DNA of 64,000 nt, from NCBI GenBank assembly GCA_009599575.1, contig VWND01000004.1, forward strand, positions 1,356,001 through 1,420,000, given 5' to 3'. This DNA comes from Blumeriella jaapii. Taxonomy: Eukaryota > Ascomycota > Leotiomycetes > Helotiales > Drepanopezizaceae. The notes beneath the pieces are model-generated. The model saw only the letters and a program-made list of their open reading frames with translations. It did not search any database and was not told the DNA's origin. This document shows positions 45,501 to 57,715 of this stretch, in pieces; the stretch's first letter is position 1; each line of letters opens with the position of its first letter. Both the position numbers and the translations under genes were made by a program.

Positions 45501-48194
45501 ATTATATATATTAACGGCGATCCAGTTTTTTATATCGTAAATTTAGCCACCATTTACAGCTCTGATGGTTTTTTAAAAAATATAATTGCAAAATACGTAT
45601 AAGATACATTTCGGCTGTATTAAATCGATTTTTATTTAAGTTCACCCGACGTAATTATTATCGATTCAGAAACCAATTTAATTTTTCAAAAGTTTCGTTA
45701 ACAAATACGTTCCATAAGATATAATATTAAAATCGTTCTAATCGAAGCTTATAATAATATTAGCAAAATGGAACGTTACTACGGCCCTTTTAAACGAATT
45801 TACAGTATTTTGAAAAAACAATTAAAAGATAAAAGCTTCGATAAGCATATGATTCTGAAAATAGCTTTTAAGGCTATAAACGATACTGCGAATTCAGATG
45901 GTATTATATCCATTTTGCTAATATACGGCGCATACCCTCGTTTATCAAAAACAAACGCTTTTTTCTGCTTTTGTAACGAAAAAACGCGATGTATTACGCC
46001 TTGCAACCTAAGAAATTCGGCGAATTTAAGCCGAACGCAAAATTTCGGAAGCCTTACGCATTAAAAACGGCCCGAATATCTTAGAAACATTTAATTTCTT
46101 TTTGCAATTAGACGTACGCGTATATAAAAAGAAAGGAGGTTGGTCAGGCCTTTACAAGTTTATTTCAAAAGATAGCAATATCTGCAAAGTTTAAATTAAC
46201 GATAAAACTTCAGACTTCCGAATTACGTTAATCAAGCTTTATTACGAATTGAACGGTAAAAACTGCGATAAACCAGTTGTTAAGAAGTATTTTTCAAAAG
46301 TCACATTACCAGCTGCGACTATTGCATCACCAGCTGCAATTGTACAGCCTGTTGCAGAACTGATTGTACCATCAATTCAATCTCCAGAGACTATATAAGT
46401 TCGCCAAGGCACCAAAATACGCGTTTCTTCCCGAAAAATTAAAAAGTAACAGCAATAGCAGTTATTTATAACTGACGAGTTTTACGAGCTTAAAAAAAGA
46501 AATATAAGAAAAAATAATATTAATATATTGTTTTTTGCAAAAACTATTAAAACCAACTTTTTCGACGATTGTATTGCAAGCTACCTTATACATAAAGAAA
46601 AAGCAAACGCTGAATGCTTAGTTAAGCTACGTTAAAAAAGTGTTATTATAACCTCCGGCGAGCCTTTCGAAACTTCTAAAAAAATGAAAGTAAAAGGTTT
46701 GATCGAGAAAAGCGTTTTTAAGATTGTATAATACAATCCTACTTTTCACCACGGCCGAATCTTTAATTTACGAATTATAAATAAAATTAAAAGTAAAAAT
46801 ACAGCTATATTATTCGAGAAATTTAAACTGGTAATTTAGTTTATAACGACGATAAAAAGTACGATATTTTTATTTAATCACTTATTATTCAGCGAAATAG
46901 CCAAAAATTAATTATAGCTTTCGCTCTAATCTTCGAATATATTTGCAACGTTATATTGCATTTAAAAAATATTATTTAAGCTTATGTAAGCGCTAATCGG
47001 TTTTTAAAAAGACAGATTTTAGCGCATCTTTTTAAAAAGCTACGATCCAGTTACCCAGAAGGCTCGATTCTGCTGATTCATAAGCTTTTATACGGTATAA
47101 CAAAAGCAGGCACGCATTGGTGGGATACGTATTACAAGCATTATAAAAACAAGCTTTATATGACTACGTTAATATACGACCTTTGTTTGCTTATTTTTAT
47201 TATTTTTGTTTTCGCAATTGTAAGAATGCAAACAAACGACACGTTGCAACTAGCAGACGACGTTTTTTCGGCTTTAAAAAAGGCCGAATTGTAAGCAGCA
47301 AATTTTAATACAAAGCCTAAAAATACACTAAGTGAAAGCAACGTTTTGATTTTCAACGGAGGAGCCTTATATAAATCAAAGTTAAATAACTTTATTTTTT
47401 TTAGACAGAAAAACTAAGCAAAAAAACTCGAGCTAATCAAGGACGATAGGAGCAATTATTTCGCCCAGCGCGCTCGAAAAGCTTATATTACTAGTTTGTG
47501 TTAATCCGAGGCTATTTTCGACCTTTTAATAGCTGCACAAATATAAATGGAAAATCTTATTTAATCAGATATCGATACAATTAACAAGCGAATCCGATGA
47601 ATAATAAATAATCAAAATCGAGGACTTTTATTTATATAGATCGACCTTTTTATTGCAAAGCTATTTGTATTTGTTAACGGCTTATTTGCTAATAATAAAA
47701 ACTGCAATTCGCAAATTAGCTACGAAATCTTTTTAATTAATAAAATGCAATTTAACAATTTATTTAAAATAAAAGAAAACCTTATTGCAGCAAGCTCAAT
47801 CAAATGCCAGAGAGTTATACGAAGCGTATTAATTTCAGAAATATACGAAATGGTTTTTGGAATAAATATCGCTATCTGCATCGCCATAATTCTACGTATA
47901 ATTACTTAAAAGCTTAATCTTTCCGATATTTTAATAATAGTTTGCATTAATTTATACTTTTTATATAAATATTTGATTAAATTAAAAATAACAAAAAAGA
48001 AACGCTTTATAATCGATATTATGGCTTTCCGCCAGAGTTATAAAAAAAGAGAATTATCAAAGGTTAAATGGATTAACGGAAAAAACAATCCGGCGGATGC
48101 TATAACGAAAGCAAATCTTAATAAGGCTTTTACCACTTTTATTGACAAAAACGAAATTAACGTAAGAATAAAAGGTTGGGTAGAAAGACAGTAG
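42509..48194 (+). pseudogene. copia gag-pol polyprotein relic, Copia-B
   Basis: A single phase can be followed from about 42890 to 46064, with stops at expected Gln/Trp codons, and the rest aligns to 48194. Domains: Gag (43302-43898 is stop-free; NEIWDIFYVKLKKFYNLC), zinc knuckle C-x2-C-x4-C-W-S-T-K-H at 44457-44498, protease loop SDSDAAGKFS (about 44915-44945; family D-T-G-A-A-G), pre-integrase and integrase (DPVFYIVNLATIYSSDG near 45510-45570; MERYYGPFKRIY at 45768; DGIISILLIYGAYPR near 45900), RT (LLYGITKAGTHWWDTYYKHY at 47083-47140; N-D at 47235-47240 for D-D) and RNase H (47973-48194; FIIDIMAFRQSYKKRELSKV, KWINGKNNPADAITKANLNK). The frame ends TAG at 48192. Start not certain; two ATG frames at 42706 and 42752 lie in the RIP-poor leader. 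Confidence 0.92.
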
Positions 48195-48269
48195 AAAAAG
48201 GAGACGATTATATGTACAATTAGAAAAAGACTAGCTAGCTATGATTAATCTTTATAAAAGAGTTGCCAG

Positions 48270-48479
48270 TGTGGGTATATAGTGATGGGCTGATTATGCG
48301 CACAATTATATAATCAGCCCACGTGACCACGGTAAGCTGCAAGCGTGCAGCCCTACCTACATATACCCGTGCGATAGCTAATTTATTTTTTAGATCTTTT
48401 TCGCAATACAACCCCAGTTATTGTAATATCTCAACCCTGTGTATATACAACACAACCCCCCCCTTATGTGATACCAACA
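48270..48479 (+). repeat. Copia-B 3' LTR (210 bp)
   Basis: Nearly identical to the 5' LTR; differences are mostly C/T and G/A transitions (for example CACATGATCAG versus TATATAATCAG) plus a C-run of different length near 48457. Confidence 0.95.
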
Positions 48480-48484
48480 TTTAG

Positions 48485-48617
48485 TAACTTCTGTCTTTTG
48501 CAATTGTTAATTTTAAATAAATATCTTTGTTACAGAACCAAAGGCTCGTTTCATACCATATGAACACGGCGACCAGTTGACTGATTTCCCAGCCCTCCGA
48601 CTGATCAGATCGTCACA
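48485..48617 (+). repeat. Gypsy-1c 3' LTR, right part
   Basis: Remaining 133 bp of the LTR after Copia-B, ending GATCAGATCGTCACA, followed by CCTAT (48618-48622). This end is not RIP-mutated. Confidence 0.93.
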
Positions 48618-48660
48618 CCTATACCACTGGCAGGATCGTAACAACAAGCAGTTCGGAAAC
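48618..48660. other. right flank of Gypsy-1c: end of the 15-bp minisatellite
   Basis: CCTATACCACTGG finishes the repeat unit interrupted at 36012, then a short RIP-poor stretch (CAGGATCGTAACAACAAGCAGTTCGG) leads into Gypsy-4b. It restores the pre-insertion locus. Confidence 0.75.
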
Positions 48661-50343
48661 AGCAAATACTTTTAAACGATAAGTTGCGTTTTTAAATTTT
48701 TAAAAAAATAGCTACTAAAAGAAAAATTACGCTAGCGCTTATGAAAATAACTTTCGATAAACGCGACGACGGCAGCATTTTTTCCGAAAAAAACGGCGAA
48801 AACGAAAAAATTAAAATATTTACGGAAAAAATCGCAAATCCGATTTTCGTAATCGCATACGATATGCAGGATTATATAATTATAAACGATTTGTTGCAAA
48901 TTAATAAAAACTTTTTTTTTCGAAGCGCAACGAATGCAAATTCGCAATTAAAATTTTAATTATTAACTGCGATAAAACAAATTGTTTTTTCAAAGCAAAT
49001 TAATAATGCTTTTGAAACTTTTCGAATTGCGAATTTTTTTGATTCGACATATCTACGAACAATTTTACGTAGTATACGCTAAAATAAAAAAAATAAAACT
49101 TATAATCGGTCGCAAATACTATTAAAAAGCTATAAAAGCAGACATATAACAATACGTTTCGAATTATCGTTGCATACGAATAAAAGCTAGACGCGATAAA
49201 ACCCCGGGCTTTCTGAAGCTTTTGCTTATATGCAGCAGGCTTTATTAATATTTAACGATAAATTTCACGAAGTTTTTATTAAACGAAAATAATTACGATT
49301 TCGCTTTCGTAATAATAAATCGCTTATTTAGAAAGCTTTTGTCAGTTTTTTATTATAAAACTATTATAACGAAAAAACTGGCAGTTTTCTTTTTAATCTA
49401 TTAGATACGCTATTTCGGCATGCCGGATTTAATTAATTCGAACCGAAAAGCTTAGTTTGTTTCGGTTTTTTAATAAAAACTTTGCCGTATATTAAAAATC
49501 AAAATTAAATTAATTATTACGTACAGTTTTAATATCGATAAGCAAACCGAAATAATAAACTAATATATTAAAAGACGCTTCCGCCCTTTTTGCTTTTATT
49601 ATCAAAATAATTAAAAACGCTTTTTACTTTTAATAAACATTATACAGCTGATTTTGCAGCACGAGTTTTTCGGCAACGTTTTTTTTTTAAGTTTTAAATA
49701 AATACAAAGCTCGCATATTTTAAAATACAAATAACTTTCGCTTTTTTCGCTCGGCCATCGAAAAGCTTAACCGCGACGAAGTTTTGTATTTGGCTTTCCG
49801 AATTAAAAAGATTATAAAATACGTTTAATTATTTATTGCGCAGTAATAAGCCAAAATAAAACGCTTCGCTAATTTGCACAAACGACCGATAAATTAAAAT
49901 ATAAGCGACGAGATATTAATAAATATTAAAAATTAAAAGCTCGACCGATCTTTTCGAAAGCTTTTAAACAAATAATACGGCTTAATCAAAATCGTCAACA
50001 AAATAAAAAAAAGTTGAAGGCTTGACTTTTCCGCGAATTAATTAATTTAATTAATTTTTTATTTATATTCGCTTGGAAAACATGTTAATAACTTTTTACC
50101 CAACGACGCTCCGAACCAGCTTTTATTCAGCTATTTCTTAAACAAACGAAATAAAAAATCGAAAAAATAATAAGTTCGAAATTGCACAAAAAATTATTAT
50201 AACATCAGATTAATTAAAAAAACGCTGATAAAAATCTCGAATAATGTTTTTGTTTTAACGTTATAACGGCTTTTTATATCTTTTAAACATTTTATCGATC
50301 GCATCCTACCGCCAAAAGCCTTTTACGAGCGCTTTCCGCTTAG
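48660..50343 (+). pseudogene. Gypsy-4 copy b: integrase fragment
   Basis: Plus-strand fragment colinear in inverse with 31700-30631 and extending further 3'. The integrase core is clear: DFAFVIINRLFRKLLSVFYY (about 49275-49340), RYFGMPDLINSNRKAQFVSVF (about 49420-49470, if a stop is read as Gln), then RILKIKIKLIITYSFNIDKQ (about 49475-49530; family STAYHPQTDGQ) and QTEII. A C-terminal module follows to 50343 (IFAWKTC near 50070). The D of SDRG is now N. It is cut at 50343 by Gypsy-3b. Confidence 0.85.
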
Positions 50344-50608
50344 TGTAAAACGGTGATACTTTGTATTAATAGGATTTGGTAGTTTTAGCTATAATCAAGG
50401 CATAAACCCCTCCGAGACCCCCTGCCACTGACTACTTTTAACAAGTATAAGAGCAAAGCACCCCGTTAAATAGTACCATAAGCACGCAATCCAATTCATA
50501 CCTTTATTTATTTTTCTTTTTTTTTTCAGTCTTTTTTAGGGATTTCCTAAACTATTTTACTTACCGATATATGACCGTATTAGTTTGGTTTTTTTATTTA
50601 TTTTTATA
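50344..50608 (+). repeat. Gypsy-3b 5' LTR (265 bp)
   Basis: Inverse of 16867-17133. Starts TGTAAAACGGTGATA and ends with a RIP form of the terminus (ATTTTTATA). It keeps CCTCCGAGACCCCCTGCC near 50407. Confidence 0.92.
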
Positions 50609-51184
50609 TTTAATAATTTACGCAAAGATTTAAACTTCGGTGTTTCGTTTTCATATATTCGCCGATGCATTTTTTAAATTTATAATCAAAATCGATTTCG
50701 ATATTTCGCTACTACGGCTTAAAAAATCTTTCATATGATATTATTCGCAGCTGTATTATATAAAAGACTTTTAATAGCTTTTTTTATTTTGCGCATAGTT
50801 ATTAAATTACAAAAGTGCAATATATTTTAAAAACGTTTGAAATTACGGTTAGGCAATTTTAAATCGTGCGAAATTCAAAACTCGAAAATCGTTCTTTTAT
50901 TTAAAAATAACAAATCGAATATTAGTTCGTACGCTTCGACCGCTGCGCTCGGCCTTTTTGAATTAGATTTCTTTTAGTTCAACGCCTGGCGAGAATTTAA
51001 CTTTCTGATTTTACGCTTTGTAATTGTAGCAATTACAATTTGCGATTTTTTATTAAAAATAATAAAGAAATGGCTGTACGTGCATTAGTTTGAGCCACGA
51101 AATATCGAAACCGTAAATAATATAGCAATATTATATTAATTTAATTAATCTACCAAAAAACAAGTTTCTTAATATATTATTCAA
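50609..51184 (+). other. 5' leader of Gypsy-3b
   Basis: Inverse equivalent of 16290-16866. AT-rich, no frame of note; Gag begins at the ATG at 51185. Confidence 0.5.
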
Positions 51185-53060
51185 ATGTCTGAACGCAATT
51201 TTATTTTATTTAACTTTTTTAGAAAACGCAAAAACTTTTTTAATAATTCCTTTATTAAAAACGATTCTTTTTATACTAAAAACCTTTAATTTGCAATTTC
51301 AGAAAACATTTATTTATTTAATTCGAATCCTACCAATACTTTCGCTAATATTATAAACAACGACGATTTTCGTTTTTTTATGCGAAGCCGCATGCCTTTT
51401 CCTGACTCCTTTAATACACTTTTATTTAATAGCGCCAACGTTATCGATTTTATCGAAAAAAATAAAAAAATCTATAAGGATTTCGAAGTTTTTGAATTTA
51501 AAATGTTCGATAAACTTTTTCGCTATTATAATCCAACTATTAAAAATATTATTAAGTCGATAAATAAATAAAAGGCTATTAAAGCCCGAAATTGACGCAA
51601 ATTAATTAAAAGTTTAAAATCAGAATTCCGAAACCACGATCGCCAGCAAATTCGCGATATTATCGCTTTTTTTTTGATTATTTGTTATAACAACTCGCTA
51701 AGCTAAAAAACTCAAAGCTTATTATCGTATTTATACGAGAGTTTTTAACGTTTTCGTTAACAAAAAGATTTTAAACGAAATTAAACAGAAAAAATTGTTT
51801 TTACTTAGCTTTTCAACTAGTATTCGCAACAAAACCATTAAGCATTTTAAAATTAATAAACAAAATCTTGAAACTTTCGATTAGTATTCCAAATTTATAA
51901 AATTCGTTTTTAAACAAAATCAAAACGAACGTATTATTAAAACCATAAACCAAAAGAAATTTTTTATTTATTTACAAAAAAAAAGTAGAAGTTTTAACAT
52001 AAAAACATGCCTAATTACTAAAAGTTACAAAAATCGCTAAGAAACAATCAATTATTATATGATTTAATCGTTTTGCAAAACTTATTAGTTTAAAAATATT
52101 TAATAAAAATATTAAAACTTTCGTATTAAAAATTACCGATATTAAAATTTAAAAATCATATAACAAAATCGAAAGCTTTATATAATAGCAAAAAAAACTC
52201 TTTTACGTTAATTCGGATAATAAAAACGATCAAAATGATTTTTATAACAATTACTTTTTTTAAAATACGCGAAGCGATTAAATTCGCCAAGCTATTATAA
52301 AAATAATAGCTGCTTAATAGCAACTTTTTCGTATTAACGATTAAAATCAGCGAAATACTAATTATAATAACGATTATTAAAAAAAAAAAGAAAATCAACG
52401 CGGAAATCAAAATCGCGGCTATTAAAATAGTAAAAGTAATTATTAAAACAAACTTTGTAGCTTTAAATGTAAATTTTGTGATAATAAAGAAATTTATTGC
52501 GAAAAACCTTATATTCGCTCAGAATGCAAAGCATTTAATTTTTGTGTAAATAATAATATTTGTTATATTAATAAATACGGAACGATCTGCCTCGGACCGG
52601 TAAAAGCAAAAATAAGTTTTTTTAATAAAGCTGAAAATCAAAGCTGGTTAAATATTATTCGTTTAAAAATAAAAAGTACGAAATAAAACGATTGTTTAGA
52701 AAACAAAAAAAATGCAAAAACGATGTTTATTAGTAAAAAAAAACATTTCTAAAAGCGTGCTAATCAAAAAGAAAACTTTTATTTTAAATATAAGTAAAGT
52801 TCAAATGTATAAATAAAAAATAAATATATATATTACTAATGCAATTATCGCATTTGCAAATATTATAATTGTATAATTAAGCCAACGAATCACAAAAAAG
52901 CAAAATGCTTCTGTTTTATTCGCTAAACCGATTAATGTAAAAAAAAACGTCAGGATCGAAAAAAAAAAAGATTTTGAAATTCGAAAAAAAACCGATAAAA
53001 CTATTAAAAAAACGCTTATAATAAAAGAAATTAACGACGATAAAAAAAATATCGACACCG
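51185..53060 (+). pseudogene. Gag relic, Gypsy-3b
   Basis: Starts MSERNFILFN at 51185, with one stop before a longer block (51380-51571) containing NSANVIDFIEKNKKIYKDFE. A Cys-rich zinc-knuckle remnant (CEKPYIRSECK) lies at about 52497-52535 with the following motif ICLGP near 52595. Its layout equals Gypsy-3a Gag. Confidence 0.72.
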
Positions 53061-53439
53061 ATACTTCGATTTAAATTATTTAGAAAATACCAATTTTTAA
53101 ACGCTTATTATTAATGCGAAGCGAAAAATAAATCGACAAATATATTAGATCCGAAGCTGTCGACGAAGTTATTAAAAAAATTATAAAACATAAGATTAAA
53201 TTAAAATTTAGCGATTTATTTAATATAAAAAAAAGATTCGACAAAGTTATTAATAAACAAATTCTTATATTAAAAAAAAACGAAAAATTTAAAATTATTC
53301 GAAAAAAAAAATCGATTTTAAATTAAAAAAAAAGTCAAAAAGAAATTTATAATACCGCGGTTAATTTAGCCGATAAAAAAAATCTTCGAAAGAAATCAGC
53401 TTTTTAGCTTTTATTATAAAAACTTAAAAATCAAAACGA

Positions 53440-53810
53440 CGAAACTACTTTTACACGGCTTTAAAAGCATTAAAAATAAAAACAATACTTAAGAAAAATA
53501 CGACCGCTTTTGTATTATTCGATAATAAAACCGAAATTAATTGCATAAACCAAAAAACAGCCGAAATTAATAAAATTCCGATTATTATCGATAAACAAAT
53601 AATTTATATAACCGTTAATAAAAACATTATTAAATTTAATAAAATTATACGAAACGTTAAAATCGACGTTAAAAATATTATTATTTATAAAAACTTATTA
53701 ATAATAAAAAAATGCTTTTATCCGATTATTTTTAAAATATCTTAAGTCCTGGAAATTCTCGTCAGCTTTAAATACACCGAAAACGGCCAGATAAAAGCTT
53801 TTTTTTAAAA
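53440..53810 (+). pseudogene. protease relic, Gypsy-3b
   Basis: Reads FVLFDNKTEINCINQKTAEI: the active-site loop D-S-G-A is now D-N-K-T, three substitutions all explainable by G-to-A changes. The rest is colinear with 13988-13665 (YTENGQIKAFF at the end). Confidence 0.8.
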
Positions 53811-53956
53811 TTGAAACCGATCTTTTTAAAATTAAATTACCGTCGCCGGCGACAAAATCTTTTTAATCGACGTTTTATCGAAAAACGAATAGCCGGCTTT
53901 AGCTTTAAAATAAACGCTAAGCTATAATAAAACCTGAAAAATACTCGGCTAAAAAT

Positions 53957-53989
53957 ATTTACGTCGCTAATCGAAATAGCATCGCGAAT
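53957..53989. repeat. PAL33 copy 8 (Gypsy-3b, protease-RT linker)
   Basis: 33 bp with a degraded left arm (ATTTACG) and intact right arm CGCGAAT. Orthologue of 13484-13516. Confidence 0.7.
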
Positions 53990-55626
53990 AAAATTGGCTA
54001 ATATTAATATTTTTAATTATTAATTCGAAAATAAAAATTTCGAAGATTTCGTTTTCGTATTAAATAAACCCGATTTATGTATTTTACCTTTTTGTATTAA
54101 TATTAACACTTTTTACAAGAGCAAAGCTGATAAAATACGATTCGTAAATCTTAGTAAATCCGTTGAAAATATTTTCGAAAAAAAAAACGATTAATTCGAA
54201 AAAAAAAAACGAAGCAATAAAACTATTTTAATTAATTATTAGCGAACTCGAAAAACTTATTACTAGCCGATTTTCCAGCTTATTATTTGGCAGCCGATTT
54301 ACAAAAAAACGATTTAATAATTTAGCAATCGAAATCTAATTTTTGCCAAAAAAAAAAAGTTTTATACAAAGTTTTACGCAACCGAAAAAAAGCTATAGCT
54401 TTCGATTTCACCGAAATAAGCCAATTCAGCTTTAACGTTATTTTTTATATCGATATTAAAACCGTATTTTACGAAGCCTGGCAAAAAAAAACCTTTTTAA
54501 TTTTTAAAGCTTTCCAAAATAAAATAATCGAAATATTAAAAAAACGAATTAAGCAAAAGATTTTCGAATTTTACCACGATTTATACAAAAACAAATAATT
54601 TATCGTTGCGAAAAAAAAAAGCATTTACAAATTTATTATTGCAATCGTCGAAATAAACAAAATAACGATACGAAATGCTAACGTATTATCCAACGTCGAT
54701 TAATTTTTAAACGAATTCGCAAAATTAACGATCGCTTTTTTTTTCGATTTGTTTTTAAGCTACGATTATTTAATATTTAAACTACGATTTCGAAATATAA
54801 CAGCAATTCAAATTTCAATCGGTTTGCTACGTATAACGAAAGTACTTATAAGAATTATTAATTCAATCGTTTAATTCGTAAAAATCGTATACAAAAATTT
54901 TATAATTTGTATTTTTGATATTGCCTTTTTTTACGTTAACGACGTCGAAATAAAAAGCTTCAAATTATATTATAATAATAAAAAAATTCTTTCAAGAATT
55001 CGACGTTATATAATAAAATATATTTAAAACATCGATAAGATTATAGTTTGTTTCGAAAAAGCCAAAGGTATTATTGGCCCTCGATTAAAATTCTACATAT
55101 CCGAAATAAATATCGTTGATTATATAATTAACAGCGCTGATCGTTACTTTTAATAAAAGAAAATCGAAAAAATATGCAAATAAAAAAAGTGTAAGAATAT
55201 CACCGAAACCAAAGCTTTTATTAGCGTTGTGATTTATTACCGCAATTGAATTAAATTTTTTTTTTAAAAAGCTGCATTATTTACGCTACGAAAAAAAAAA
55301 ATCGATTTCGTTTAAGAAAAAAAATAAAGCAAAATTATAAAAATTCTTAAAAACGACTTTTTATCGGCCCTATCGCTTATGCGAATCGATTACAGTCTAA
55401 ATGCGAAAAAAATTATTTTAATTATCAACGCTAATATTTTCGGTTAAAAAGCTGTATTATAACAAATCGACGAAAATAAAAAGCGGCATTTTTTACGATT
55501 CGAAAGCGGCTTATGATTTTTCGCAAAAACACGCTACGATACTATCAAACGAAAATATCGAAGCGCTTTTAAAAAAAAAAAAAAAAATTAAAAAGCGAAT
55601 ACTTTAAGTTTTACAAAGCCGAAATT

Positions 55627-55659
55627 ATTCGCGTTGCTATTTCGGCTGGCACCGCGAAT
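55627..55659. repeat. PAL33 copy 9 (Gypsy-3b)
   Basis: The best-preserved palindrome: left arm ATTCGCGTTGC, right arm GGCACCGCGAAT. Orthologue of 11539-11571. Confidence 0.8.
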
Positions 55660-55689
55660 AAAAAACATTGATTTTCGGGCCGAAAAAGC

Positions 55690-55722
55690 ATTCGCGTTAT
55701 TATTTCGGTTAATACCGCGAAT
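55690..55722. repeat. PAL33 copy 10 (Gypsy-3b)
   Basis: 33 bp, ends ATTCGCG and CGCGAAT, inner arm mutated. Orthologue of 11476-11508, spaced 30 bp from copy 9 as in Gypsy-3a. Confidence 0.78.
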
Positions 55723-57229
55723 AAATTTAATCGAAAACGATCGGAATAAACCGATTAACGACGAAATTAAACTTTTAATCGACAATTACAAAAACGAAAA
55801 CTTTTATTCAATTGCATATTATTTAATTATTTTATTCAAACTATTTAGCGTATTAAACTATTAGTTTAAAATATTTAAAAACCAAACTTTCGATTATATT
55901 TTAGCCGATAAAAAATTATATAAAATAAAAAACAATATATATTAAAAACGTTTAATAATAAATAATAAAGCCGATAAGTTTCAAATTATAAAAAAAGCTT
56001 ACGAAAAAGTGTTTTATAAAAAAGCTGAAGCTATTTATTACCGAATTAAAAACGATTTTTAATAAAAAAATGCTTCGAAAATTGCAAAGCTTTCGTTAAA
56101 AGCTGTATTTTTTATTAAAAACGAAAGCTTGGCCGAAAAAAAAACTTATTATATCCGACGTAATTTTTTAAAATTTGAAAAAAAAATTAACTTCGACGTT
56201 ATACGCGTACCGATTACCGACCCCGAATATATATATTTCGTATTCGCTATCGACGATTTATTTAAATAATTTAAAAAGCGATTATTCCGAAACGCTATTT
56301 CCGAAGCTATAACGACTTTTTTTTAAAAAAACGTTATATATCGATACAGTTTGTTTAGCAAATTAAACGTCGATAATAAATCCGAAAACAAAAGCGTTAT
56401 CGAAATTTTTATAAAAAAATACAGCATTTAACGTATTTAAATTTTAGCTTATAATTCGAAAAACAACGGATCCGTTAAACGAAATTATAAAAACATTTTC
56501 GACGGCTTTTTAAAAGCTATTCGAAAAAATTATAAGCGTTAATCGCGGAAATTCTCGGAAATACTTTTTATTATACGCATATGCATACACGCTTTTATTA
56601 AAATATTTTTATTTTTTATTTAATACGGCAAAAACGCTCGATTGCTTTTAAAAACAAAATGGCTTGAATAAAAGCTTTATAACGTAATTAAAATAAAAAC
56701 GAAAGCAAACTTATTAGCAATAAAATTTAAACAGCTAAATTACCGCGATATAAATATTAAAAAAAAATTTAAAATTTTTTTTTTAAAAAAGCAATTAAAA
56801 AAATCTGGAATAAAACCAAGATTTAAAAAAAACGCTAATTAAAAAAAGAAATCTGATTCTAGTTTACGACGTTCAGCGCGCTATTAATAAATCGGCCGAT
56901 ACTAAGCTTGATTATAAATAGCTCAGATCTTACGAAATATACAAGGCCGAATTAAATAAAAGCTATTATAAGTTTACGGAATTCGATGAAACAAAACTGA
57001 AAAAAACGTTCGTCGTTAATCGGTTGAAACGATTTTACAAAAGAAATTAACAAATTTACTTTTTAAACTTTAATTTAAATACTAATTCCGATTTCAGCGA
57101 TTTCGACGACGATTCCGACCAAAACGATTATATTTCTAAAAAAGAATTTTTTTTTAAAAAGGTTTAGAAACGACCGGACGATAACTTCGCTGCGGAAAAC
57201 ACGGTATAAATCGTAATTTTATTTATAAC

Positions 57230-57715
57230 CGAAAAAAAGAAAAATGTATATAAGATTGTTTATTAATTGTTTTATTGTTTTATTACCTATTATTTTCCTT
57301 TTATCATATTTTGTTTTATTGTTTTTGTTTTGCTTTGCTTATATATAATTTAATTATTCTGTTTTATATATACTATTTATTTTTAAAACTTTTTTCTATA
57401 TTATTTAAAACACTATTTATACTTTTCTATATTTAACTATATTTTTATTTATTAAAACAAAAGCTTTATATATGTTTAAGCCGCATATTTAATATATTTA
57501 CATCGCTCGTATATTTTACGAAAACTATCTTTTATGTAATTTATTATTTGCTATTTTTTGTATTATTTATCCTTTTCGTTATTTTAAACGAATACTTGCC
57601 TAAACAATTATAATTTATTAAAAAAACAGCATGCGAATTTCCGTGATTTTTAAATACAGATATTTTATAATTTCCGTATTTTTTTTATTTACTTTTTAAT
57701 AAATATAATATATTT
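57230..57715. other. extremely AT-rich spacer, Gypsy-3b
   Basis: Same almost G/C-free spacer as 9481-9969, between the pol end and the ORF3 start. Presence in both copies shows it belongs to the element. Confidence 0.6.

Larger units (their letters stand above)
42301..48479 (+). mobile_element. Copia-B: nearly complete Ty1/copia element inside the Gypsy-1c 3' LTR
   Basis: Two direct LTRs (42301-42508, 208 bp; 48270-48479, 210 bp) starting TGTGGGTATAT and ending ACCAACA/TTAACA, and the target duplication TTTAG (42296-42300 and 48480-48484). Between them one plus-strand gag-pol reading holds Gag, zinc knuckle, protease, integrase, RT and RNase H in copia order. It is the youngest dated event in this stack because it splits an already inserted LTR. 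The LTRs and the first 500 bp inside are almost free of RIP; the pol part is clearly mutated. Confidence 0.95.
36013..48617 (+). mobile_element. Gypsy-1 copy c: full-length element carrying nested Copia-B
   Basis: 5' LTR 36013-36276 (264 bp); 3' LTR 42170-42300 plus 48485-48617 (131 + 133 = 264 bp) once Copia-B and its duplication are removed. The target duplication CCTAT is at 36008-36012 and 48618-48622. A polypurine tract GGACGGAAGGGTAG lies immediately before the 3' LTR (42156-42169). Without the nested copia it is about 6.4 kb, and the internal 5.9 kb is colinear with Gypsy-1b in inverse. Gag, protease, RT, RNase H and integrase are all recognisable on the plus strand, all with RIP stops. 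Confidence 0.95.
54290..57200 (+). pseudogene. RT, RNase H and integrase relic, Gypsy-3b
   Basis: Inverse equivalent of 13190-9970. YVND is encoded at 54932-54943, identical to copy a; two PAL33 copies (55627-55659, 55690-55722) fall in the RNase H-integrase region; the integrase follows (about 55865-56900), then the acidic tail near 57095-57125. Frequent stops; phase can be traced only by comparison with copy a. Confidence 0.8.
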
